This document shows, piece by piece, positions 23,882 through 30,306 of a DNA stretch of 33,123 nucleotides. The DNA is from Gammaproteobacteria bacterium (GTDB taxonomy: Bacteria; Pseudomonadota; Gammaproteobacteria; Thiohalospirales; Thiohalospiraceae): positions 1-33,123 of the forward strand of contig JAJRUV010000144.1 in assembly GCA_024277595.1 (NCBI GenBank), given 5' to 3'. The notes under the pieces were generated by a model. That model worked only from the letters and a program-made list of their open reading frames with translations. It made no database searches and was not told the origin of the DNA. Each line of letters begins with the position of its first letter. The first letter of the stretch is position 1. Position numbers and translations under genes: made by a program.

Positions 23882-23942
23882 TTGACTTCATTCGGTGGCT
23901 TATCTACCATGACTCTTTATCTCGGTTGGCAGGACGCTTGCT
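23882..23942 (+). promoter_or_regulatory. Candidate tandem promoters (sigma-70 and sigma-54) upstream of murI
   Basis: TTGACT (23882-23887), 17 bases, TACCAT (23905-23910) is a plausible sigma-70 promoter. Just downstream, TGGCAGG-ACGC-TTGCT (23927-23942) has the GG (23928-23929) and GC (23940-23941) pairs exactly 10 bases apart and fits the -24/-12 sigma-54 consensus with one main mismatch. Either would start transcription before murI. The sigma-54 match may be chance. Confidence 0.5.
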
Positions 23943-23996
23943 CGGACTGAACCGGGATTTTTTTTGGCAAGGAGGGACTCTGGGTCCAGTCTGGTT

Positions 23997-24791
23997 ATGA
24001 GACACTCTGCAATAGGAATATTTGATTCCGGAGTTGGGGGATTGACGGTTTGCCATGCACTGATTCAGCGGTTACCGCACGAGAGGTTGCTGTATCTGGG
24101 GGATACGGCTCGTGTGCCCTATGGAACCAAGAGTCCTGCGACTGTGACCCAGTATGCTCTGGAGGCGGCCCGCTTTCTTCAGGCACAGGGAATCAAGCTG
24201 TTGGTTGTTGCGTGCAATACCGCATCGGCAGTTGCTCTGCCAATATTACGTGAACAGCTGAGATTGCCTGTTATCGGAGTTTTGGAGCCGGGAGCCCGTG
24301 CGGCGATTGCTGCAGGAGGTGACCGAATCGGAGTGGTTGGAACGGAGGGGACGGTCAATAGTGGTTCTTACGAACGGGCTTTACAGGTTTTGCGCCCGGA
24401 GACGGTGGTTTTTTCCCGAGCTTGTCCGCTTTTTGTTCCCTTGGCTGAGGAGGGCTGGGCAGATCACGCTGTTACCCGTACGATTGTCGGGGAATATCTT
24501 GCTTCGTTGCTGGATGAAGAGATTGATACCCTGGTGCTTGGTTGCACTCACTATCCATTGTTGAAAAGTGCGATTCGTTCTGTTGTTGGCCCCGACATGA
24601 CGCTCATCGATTCTGCGGATGCAACGGCAGAAGAAGTGGAAGAGCTGCTGCGTTCCGAAGATCTTCTGAGCGATCGTGAGCAGGGGGGGCAAGAATTTTT
24701 TGTCACAGATGTTCCGACCCGTTTTCAAACGATTGGCCGAGGCTTTTTGGGTGAAAATCTCCAGCTTGTCACTCAGGTCCAGATAGGTTGA
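23997..24791 (+). CDS. murI: Glutamate racemase
   Basis: MurI makes D-glutamate for peptidoglycan. The 264-residue cytosolic protein carries the family's N-terminal IGIFDSGVGGLTV (catalytic Asp10/Ser11), YLGDTARVPYG, the first catalytic cysteine in VACNTAS (Cys73), and the second in LGCTHYPLL (Cys183). Length is normal. The ATG at 23997 gives the usual start just before IGIFDSG, but the only strong Shine-Dalgarno (AAGGAGGG, 23969-23976) is 20 bases upstream, unusually far; an in-frame TTG at 23964 lies before it. The next gene follows after 7 bases. Confidence 0.95.
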   Translation: MRHSAIGIFDSGVGGLTVCHALIQRLPHERLLYLGDTARVPYGTKSPATVTQYALEAARFLQAQGIKLLVVACNTASAVALPILREQLRLPVIGVLEPGARAAIAAGGDRIGVVGTEGTVNSGSYERALQVLRPETVVFSRACPLFVPLAEEGWADHAVTRTIVGEYLASLLDEEIDTLVLGCTHYPLLKSAIRSVVGPDMTLIDSADATAEEVEELLRSEDLLSDREQGGQEFFVTDVPTRFQTIGRGFLGENLQLVTQVQIG

Positions 24792-24798
24792 AATCCAA

Positions 24799-25446
24799 AT
24801 GAATAGATTAATTTTATTAATTGGTGCCTTTGCCGTTGTCCTGGCTCTGATCCTTTGGATGGTCTGGCCAGATAGCAATGAAAAAGGGTCTGCCGTTGTT
24901 GTTCCTCAGGCGACATATGAACCGCGTGACGTGGTTTTATATTTTGCCGATCCTTTGGGGCTGTATCTGGTTTCAGAAGAACGACAGATCGCAGGTTGTA
25001 ATGATGAAAGGCAGTGTATTGCCCAGACAATCGAAGCGCTGGCGGCTGGTTCGCTGCGGTTGCAGCCGGTGATTCCTGCACGAACACGGGTTCTTGGTGC
25101 CGAAATTGAGGATGATCTGGCGCGGGTTAATTTTAGCCGCGAGCTGGTTGATTTGCACCCGGGGGGAAGTTTGTCCGAGCTTTTAACTGTTTATGGCCTG
25201 ACCAATACTCTGGCCGTTAATTTTCCCTACCTTCGACGTTTGCAAATAATGATAGATGGTAAAAAGGAAGAAACACTCAAGGGCCATGTCGATATTTCTC
25301 ATCCGATCAAGGCCGAATTTCGTTATAGTCGTACCTCGGTTACGAGAGACCAGGAGGTTGAAACCCCGGTAGCTCAACCCCTTGAACCCCCTCCTTCTGT
25401 CTCTGAAGAGATCCAGGGGGAATTGCCGAAAAAAGAGTCTTTTTGA
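24799..25446 (+). CDS. Membrane-anchored GerMN-domain protein
   Basis: A 215-residue protein with an N-terminal membrane anchor (LILLIGAFAVVLALILWMVW, no lipobox cysteine) and an extracytoplasmic GerMN domain at about 40-165 (VVLYFADPLGLYLVSEERQI, IEALAAGSLRLQPVIP, ARVNFSRELVDLHPGGSLSELLTVYGLTNTLA, LQIMIDGKKEETLKGHVDIS). A charged, Pro-rich tail follows. GerMN domains occur in spore-germination GerM and in many non-spore-formers as cell-envelope proteins. Placement 7 bases after murI suggests a cell-wall role, as inference only. Confidence 0.87.
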   Translation: MNRLILLIGAFAVVLALILWMVWPDSNEKGSAVVVPQATYEPRDVVLYFADPLGLYLVSEERQIAGCNDERQCIAQTIEALAAGSLRLQPVIPARTRVLGAEIEDDLARVNFSRELVDLHPGGSLSELLTVYGLTNTLAVNFPYLRRLQIMIDGKKEETLKGHVDISHPIKAEFRYSRTSVTRDQEVETPVAQPLEPPPSVSEEIQGELPKKESF

Positions 25447-25483
25447 GAAAAACTCTTTGCCCGGGTACCGAATAAAGCTAATG

Positions 25484-25650
25484 GGTTATCCACTTGACTC
25501 AACCTGAACAAAAGATGAGTTTGCGTGTGCCATTGGAAGGGTGACTGTCGTCCGGATGGCGACAGTCAAGCCCCATGGATGGGTTCATGCGTCTCTGGAA
25601 GTGGCGTGCGTGAACTCATCGTGGCCCCAAGTGGAGCGAAATGGATAACC
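25484..25650 (+). ncRNA. Candidate structured RNA with several GGA motifs (free sRNA or mRNA leader)
   Basis: The 326-base gap 25447-25772 has no gene. Within it, GGTTATCC (25484-25491) pairs with GGATAACC (25643-25650) and ACTTG (25492-25496) with CAAGT (25628-25632). A 19-bp helix forms between 25514-25532 and 25602-25620; all mismatches to perfect complement are G-U type, so it works in RNA but not as a DNA cruciform. GACTGTCG (25543-25550) / CGACAGTC (25560-25567) is an inner hairpin with GGA in its loop; CCCA-TGGA-TGGG (25572-25583) is another. GGA occurs at 25535, 25554, 25577, 25597, 25633 and 25643. No promoter or T-run terminator is clear, so a long 5' leader of the gene at 25773 is equally possible. 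No known family was recognised. Confidence 0.5.
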
Positions 25651-25734
25651 AGATAAATCTATTAGTTATTTCAGTGGGATAAATGATTCATTGCGTCATA
25701 TGGCGGAACGTGATATTTACTTTCTTTAAGAATT

Positions 25735-25759
25735 GAGGTGTAAGACCTCTATGTCTTAC
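25735..25759 (+). promoter_or_regulatory. Leader with two mutually exclusive hairpins before the gene at 25773
   Basis: GAGGT (25735-25739) / ACCTC (25745-25749) overlaps GTAAGAC (25740-25746) / GTCTTAC (25753-25759); only one can form at a time. The second ends two bases before the AGGGGA ribosome binding site (25761-25766) of the gene at 25773. It could control translation. Short stems, so chance is possible. Confidence 0.45.
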
Positions 25760-25772
25760 TAGGGGAAGTCGC

Positions 25773-26456
25773 ATGATTGTCGGTTTTAACCATAATGTGC
25801 TGTATCTGGGGGTCAGTTTTCACGTCCAGACCGAGGATGGCGGGTTGAAAAGCCCGAGCCTGGTGACGCTGCTGTACCACGGCGGGATCATTGTTTCGTC
25901 TCAGAAGACGTCTTATGCCGACATCCTGGGAGTCGATAATCTCAATCAGGTGGTTGAAGATCTGGCCAAGGAACAACATAAAGGTATGCTGCGTCGTTTA
26001 ACCAGGGGGGAATTTGACGAGCGCATTCGTAAGTTTGGAATCAAGATCGAGGGAGAACCGTCGGAGACGACAGCGGAAGAGCCGACTGTGGATGCTGCGG
26101 ATGAGGCTTCTGCCGTGGCACAGGATTCAGAGGAGGTTATCTCCGCGCCGGTCGAGGCAGAAACTCCTGCGGAACCTGTGGCGGCGGAAGCGACTGAGGA
26201 GCCACTGCTGGGTGAAGAAATCGAAGAACTTGAAGCTGTCCCGCTGGATCTGCCTGCGACTGATGAGGATCAGTCTCAAGAGGCACCGGTGGTTGCCGAT
26301 GAGGTTTCTCCGCCGGTGGTTGAGGAGCTTCAGGTAGCGATCGAGCCGGCATTTGATCCTCCCAGTGCTGAAGATCGAAATTCACATCAGGATGTTTCAG
26401 AGGCTCTTGACGACCTTATCTTTTCTTATCTGACGGAGGGCAATGAAAAAGGCTGA
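25773..26456 (+). CDS. Conserved hypothetical protein with basic/globular N-terminus and long acidic Ala-Glu-Pro tail
   Basis: A 227-residue soluble protein. The first 90 residues (MIVGFNHNVLYLGVSFHVQTEDGG, HGGIIVSSQKTSYADILG, EEQ-like VVEDLAKEQHKGMLRRLTRGEFDERI) look like a conserved small domain that, from memory, is shared among Desulfuromonadia and Myxococcota, with no known function. Residues about 95-205 are low-complexity, very rich in Glu, Ala, Pro and Val, probably disordered. A short helix (DVSEALDDLIFSYLTEG) ends it. ATG at 25773 with AGGGGA before it. Its end overlaps the next gene by 14 bases, and a kinase/regulator pair follows, so it may belong to that system. Confidence 0.82.
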   Translation: MIVGFNHNVLYLGVSFHVQTEDGGLKSPSLVTLLYHGGIIVSSQKTSYADILGVDNLNQVVEDLAKEQHKGMLRRLTRGEFDERIRKFGIKIEGEPSETTAEEPTVDAADEASAVAQDSEEVISAPVEAETPAEPVAAEATEEPLLGEEIEELEAVPLDLPATDEDQSQEAPVVADEVSPPVVEELQVAIEPAFDPPSAEDRNSHQDVSEALDDLIFSYLTEGNEKG

Positions 26457-27030
26457 GCCTGTCATGTCTGTGGGTTTTTGGGGACAGATACTCAAAAAAG
26501 AATCCGGGTTTTCCCTGGTTCTGGTTTTGGTTGTGATGACAATTCTCGGCCTTTCTGCGGGGATTGCCGGGTCAACCTGGAGCACGATAACCCGGCGTGC
26601 TCGTGAGGCCGATTTACTGTGGAAGGGGGCACAGATCCGCAAGGCGATCGGTTCCTACTATCGTGCATCACATGGTCAGGGAGCTCCTAATATTTTTCCT
26701 TCCAGGCTGGAATACCTGCTGAAGGATCCGCGTTTCCTGCAAACCAGAAGACACTTGCGTCGTCTTTACCCTGATCCGATGACGGGTGAGGACTGGGTTC
26801 TGATCAAGGACCCGGGAGGGCGGATCAAGGGGGTCCATTCATCGTTGCAGAAGACCCCTTTTAAACAGGGCAATTTTTCTGTCGATAACCAGGACTTCGA
26901 GGGGCGAGAATCCTACAGTGAGTGGGAGTTTGTTTACGTCCCGAAAACAAAATCTACAACAACCCAGAAAGAATCTGGAACCTCACCGTCATCTCCTCAG
27001 ATCGGTCATGGTGAATCACCGCAGGGCTGA
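26443..27030 (+). CDS. Type II secretion/type IV pilin-like pseudopilin
   Basis: A 195-residue protein with a prepilin-type N-terminus: a charged leader ending in KKESG, cleavage before Phe (G/FSLVLVLVVMTILGLSAGIAG), then the hydrophobic alpha-helix. Position +5 of the mature chain, normally Glu, is Leu. The periplasmic part (LLWKGAQIRKAIGSYYRASHG, PSRLEYLLKDPRFLQTRRHLRRLYPDPMTGEDWVLI) resembles GspG-like pseudopilins. The C-terminus is Ser/Thr/Lys-rich. ATG at 26443 (GGAGGG very close, 2-4 bases) or 26464 are both possible. It overlaps the previous gene by 14 bases; no other secretion genes are near. Confidence 0.82.
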   Translation: MKKAEPVMSVGFWGQILKKESGFSLVLVLVVMTILGLSAGIAGSTWSTITRRAREADLLWKGAQIRKAIGSYYRASHGQGAPNIFPSRLEYLLKDPRFLQTRRHLRRLYPDPMTGEDWVLIKDPGGRIKGVHSSLQKTPFKQGNFSVDNQDFEGRESYSEWEFVYVPKTKSTTTQKESGTSPSSPQIGHGESPQG

Positions 27031-27078
27031 TAGCTTTGACTGTCGGTTCTTTATTTGTTGCCCGGAGGGCGTTCGCAC

Positions 27079-28557
27079 ATGTTTAAAAGTTTGATCAGTC
27101 GTATCATCCTATTCAATGTGCTGCTCCTTGCCCTTGGGGTTGGTATCTTTACGTTGTTCCACCTTTATCGCGAACAAACCCACCTGATTACCACCACCCG
27201 TCACCATGCCAATATGCTGCTTGGGACAATCGAAAAGTCGATATTCAATTCGATGCGTCTGGGAAATACTTCAGAAGTTCAGGCCATTCTCGAAACAGTC
27301 GGTCACGGGCACGGGATGACCGGAGTTCGGATTTTCAGCCCTGAGGGGATTATTCTGAAGTCGGCAAATCCCAGTGAAATCGGTACGCGGATCGATCCGC
27401 ATGACTACGCCCTGTTTAAAAATAAAACCTCAGAAGGGGTGATTCAAAATCAGGGTGGAGGCCGTGTTCTGGCGATGGTGCGTCCCATCGTTTCTGATGA
27501 GCGCTGCTTTCGCTGTCACGGAAATGGTCGAAGGGTGATCGGCGTTCTGAACATGAACTTTTCCCTGGCTGAAATGTATCTGCAGTTACGGGAAACCAGC
27601 CAGTTATTTATAGTTTCGACCTTGCTCATTCTTGGCTCGCTTGCTGCGGGTATTTCTGTGGTAATGATTCGTTTTTTGAGGCGGCCACTTGAGAAAATTA
27701 CCCAATGTATGGCGCAGGTCGAAGAGGGAGATTTGACTGTGCGGATGCAGCCGGTCCAGGACGATGAAATCGGCCAGTTGATGACCGGTTTCAATTCGAT
27801 GGTCGATCATCTGGCCAGGGCGAAGAATGAACTTGAACGCTATCATTATCAGCAGATGGAAAGGGTCGATCGTCTTGCCTCTGTTGGTGAGATGGCCGCC
27901 GGATTGGCTCATGAAATCAAGAATCCACTGGCGGGAATCAGTGGAGCAATTTCAGTTCTTTCTGATGACTATCCTGAAGGTGATCAGCGGCGAGAGATTA
28001 TGTTGCAGATCCAGGGTCAGATTGGACGACTCGATAAAACAGTCAATGATCTTCTCTATTTTGGCAAACCAGGAAAACCCGAATTCGCTTTCGCTGATAT
28101 TAATGAATTACTCAAACAAACCCTGCTTTTTGTCGCTCAGCACCCTGAGGCCAAAAAGGTCAACCGGGTCGACGAGCTGACACGTGACCTGCCCGCCGTC
28201 TGGATCGACCATAAACAGATTCAGCAGGTAATTCTCAATATTGCTCTCAACGCGATGCAGGCCATGACTGAAGGGGGAGTTCTGACCGTCCAGACCGATC
28301 GTATCCACCAGGATAAGAGTGATTGGGTGCAGATCTGTATCTCGGATACCGGGCCGGGAATGAGCGCCGAGATATTGGCCAAAATATTTACCCCGTTTTT
28401 TACCACCAAAACGCAAGGGACAGGACTTGGCCTGCCGATTTGCCGACAATTGATGGAAAACAACGGTGGAAGCCTGGAGGTTGAGAGTGAGCCGGGCCAG
28501 GGGACACGGTTTGTTTTGTTGCTGCCGGTACTGGATGAACAGCCAGGTAAGAGTTAG
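27079..28557 (+). CDS. Membrane histidine kinase with a c-type-haem motif in its periplasmic sensor domain
   Basis: A 492-residue kinase: TM1 at about 9-29, a periplasmic domain at about 30-175, TM2 at about 176-200, HAMP (RRPLEKITQCMAQVEEGDLTVR ... DEIGQLMTGFN), H-box GLAHEIKNPLAGISGA (His278), and an ATPase domain with NIALNAMQAM, DTGPGM and GTGLGL. The periplasmic domain contains CFRCHGNG (Cys143, Cys146, His147), a CxxCH haem-attachment motif, so it probably senses redox state, NO or O2 through covalent haem. The ATG at 27079 has GGAGGG (27064-27069) 9 bases upstream; the frame is open from 27055 but that start is poor. A regulator of NtrC type follows 169 bases on. Confidence 0.93.
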   Translation: MFKSLISRIILFNVLLLALGVGIFTLFHLYREQTHLITTTRHHANMLLGTIEKSIFNSMRLGNTSEVQAILETVGHGHGMTGVRIFSPEGIILKSANPSEIGTRIDPHDYALFKNKTSEGVIQNQGGGRVLAMVRPIVSDERCFRCHGNGRRVIGVLNMNFSLAEMYLQLRETSQLFIVSTLLILGSLAAGISVVMIRFLRRPLEKITQCMAQVEEGDLTVRMQPVQDDEIGQLMTGFNSMVDHLARAKNELERYHYQQMERVDRLASVGEMAAGLAHEIKNPLAGISGAISVLSDDYPEGDQRREIMLQIQGQIGRLDKTVNDLLYFGKPGKPEFAFADINELLKQTLLFVAQHPEAKKVNRVDELTRDLPAVWIDHKQIQQVILNIALNAMQAMTEGGVLTVQTDRIHQDKSDWVQICISDTGPGMSAEILAKIFTPFFTTKTQGTGLGLPICRQLMENNGGSLEVESEPGQGTRFVLLLPVLDEQPGKS

Positions 28558-28561
28558 ACTT

Positions 28562-28650
28562 AAGCTCTTTCTTGAATGGTCATTGAACAGTGATGATCTG
28601 CGGTTTTGGTTTTAGCCACAAGGTCACGAAGCTGTAGACGAAAAGAGCTT
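28562..28650 (+). promoter_or_regulatory. Long-range stem in the kinase-regulator gap
   Basis: AAGCTCTTT (28562-28570) is the exact inverse complement of AAAGAGCTT (28642-28650), closing a 71-base loop in the 169-base gap between the kinase and its regulator. It may set different expression levels for the two genes. No T run follows; no promoter is clear in the gap. TAAGGAG at 28714-28720 serves the regulator's GTG. Confidence 0.4.
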
Positions 28651-28726
28651 GCAGTTAAAAAAAGAATTATCGCAGGGGGGTACAACTTGTAACGCACTTC
28701 CTTTGTGCCGGGGTAAGGAGATTATT

Positions 28727-30097
28727 GTGACAAAAAGCAAGATCCTTGTTGTTGATGATGAACATCTGATTCGCTGGTCGCTTGAGCAGAACCTGAAGAA
28801 GCAGGGCTATGAGGTGAGTACTGCCGGATCGGGGGAGGATGCCCTGCGCCTGCTGCAGGAGGAGCCTCCTGACCTGATGCTGCTGGATATTCAGTTGCCA
28901 GGGATGAACGGCATGGAGGTTCTTGAGAAGGTTAAAGAGCTTGAAGAAGATGTGATCGTTATCATGGTAACGGCTTTGGGGGTGCTTGAAACGGCTGTTA
29001 AGGCGATGCGGCTTGGTGCCTATGATTACATAAACAAGCCATTCAACCTGGATGAGCTGGCCATCGTGATCAAGAAAGCCCTGGAAACGCGGGAGCTTAA
29101 ACGCGAAGTGGCTCACTTGCGTGCGGTTCAACCCAAGAGATTCAGTATTGACAGTATTATCGGGACCAGCAGTGATTTGCAGCATGTTTTAACCATGGTG
29201 CGAAAGATTGCCCAAAGTGATGCCGGTACCGTTTTGATTCAGGGCGAGAGTGGTACCGGAAAGGAGTTGATCGCCAAGGCACTGCATTACGAAAGTGGCC
29301 GTGCTGACAAGCCTTTTATGGCGATCAACTGTGCGGCGGTTCCGGAAACGCTGCTTGAAAGTGAGTTGATGGGGCACGAAAAAGGGGCTTTTACTGACGC
29401 CAAGAGTCAGAAAAAAGGCCTTTTTGAGATGGCAAATGGCGGCACAGTTTTTCTTGATGAAATCGGTGATATGCCGATGGCGATTCAGGCCAAACTGCTG
29501 AGGGTTCTCGAGGATCGAACCTTTCGCCGTGTCGGAGGGACCAGGGATATTCATGTCGACATCAGAATTGTTTCGGCAACAAACAGGGATCTGTTGCAGG
29601 CGATTGAAGAGAAAGCCTTTCGCAATGATCTCTACTATCGTTTGCAGGTCATACCGATCTTTTTGCCTCCCTTGCGCGAGCGGCGCAATGATATTCTGGT
29701 TCTGGCCAAAAGCTTCATCGAGACCTTCAACCGTGAGTTTGGCAAGAATGTTCGGGAGATCTCACCTGCAGCCGAAAAAATTCTTGTCGAGTATGATTGG
29801 CCGGGAAATATTCGGGAATTGCGCAATGTGATAGAGCGAGCGGTCATTCTGGAGGACGATGAGGTGATGGAGCCTGAACATCTGCCCCGTGAGCTGGTGT
29901 CGCGTTGTGCACCATCAGGCGGGAGCCCGCTTATCTTTGCTCTGCCGCCAGATGGGATTGATATTGAGGACGTTGAACGCGAGTTGATTCGGCAGGCTCT
30001 TGAGTCCTCAGACGGAAATCAGTCAAAGGCCGCGAAAAAACTGAATCTAGGAATCGATGCTTTTCGTTACCGGATGAAAAAATTCAAGTTTTTGTAA
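28727..30097 (+). CDS. NtrC-type sigma-54-dependent response regulator
   Basis: A 456-residue regulator that remodels sigma-54 RNA polymerase by ATP hydrolysis. Receiver domain 1-120 with Asp54 (LMLLDIQLPGMNG) and the NKPF Lys104. AAA+ domain about 143-380 with Walker A GESGTGKE (173-180), Walker B VFLDEIGD (241-248) and the sigma-54 loop as GAFTDA (220-225) instead of GAFTGA. C-terminal Fis-type helix-turn-helix (ELIRQALESSDGNQSKAAKKLNLGIDAFRYRMKKF). The GTG at 28727 fits TAAGGAG at 6 bases; the frame is open from 28649 but that adds 26 unlikely residues. It is the probable partner of the haem kinase. Its sites may include the candidate sigma-54 promoter near 23927. Confidence 0.95.
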   Translation: MTKSKILVVDDEHLIRWSLEQNLKKQGYEVSTAGSGEDALRLLQEEPPDLMLLDIQLPGMNGMEVLEKVKELEEDVIVIMVTALGVLETAVKAMRLGAYDYINKPFNLDELAIVIKKALETRELKREVAHLRAVQPKRFSIDSIIGTSSDLQHVLTMVRKIAQSDAGTVLIQGESGTGKELIAKALHYESGRADKPFMAINCAAVPETLLESELMGHEKGAFTDAKSQKKGLFEMANGGTVFLDEIGDMPMAIQAKLLRVLEDRTFRRVGGTRDIHVDIRIVSATNRDLLQAIEEKAFRNDLYYRLQVIPIFLPPLRERRNDILVLAKSFIETFNREFGKNVREISPAAEKILVEYDWPGNIRELRNVIERAVILEDDEVMEPEHLPRELVSRCAPSGGSPLIFALPPDGIDIEDVERELIRQALESSDGNQSKAAKKLNLGIDAFRYRMKKFKFL

Positions 30098-30132
30098 GCT
30101 TAACTGAGTAGTCCAGCATTTATTTCCCTCTT

Positions 30133-30174
30133 AAATGGCCGTAAACTCTAGAGTTCTACGGCCATTTGTTTGTG
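30133..30174 (+). terminator. Rho-independent terminator after the NtrC-type regulator
   Basis: AAATGGCCGTA (30133-30143) pairs with TACGGCCATTT (30157-30167), with the inner palindrome AACTCTAGAGTT (30144-30155) extending the stem, followed by a broken T run (TTTGTTTGTG). Confidence 0.88.
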
Positions 30175-30195
30175 CTGATAGTGATGATTTTGAGT

Positions 30196-30277
30196 CTGGC
30201 AAGTTGCTGGTACCATCTTTGCAAATATGGTGGTCAGGAAATCAGACACTCAGAGTGCCAGGGGCCACGAAAGGCCC
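30196..30277 (+). promoter_or_regulatory. Structured 5' leader of the secreted NHL protein
   Basis: CTGGCA (30196-30201) pairs with TGCCAG (30256-30261), enclosing ACCAT (30212-30216) / ATGGT (30227-30231); a separate hairpin GGGCC (30262-30266) / GGCCC (30273-30277) with an ACGAAA loop follows. CACT (30247-30250) / AGTG (30254-30257) competes with the outer stem. The AGGAGG of the gene (30294-30299) is downstream. I compared it by eye with c-di-GMP/cGAMP riboswitches and did not find their conserved core. Confidence 0.42.
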
Positions 30278-30306
30278 ACGACTCTTTATTTTCAGGAGGC
30301 ATCACT

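Noticed and set aside
25484-25650. 6S RNA, SRP RNA or a cyclic-dinucleotide riboswitch
   Set aside because: The overall fold and core sequences remembered for these families do not match by eye; a covariance search would decide.
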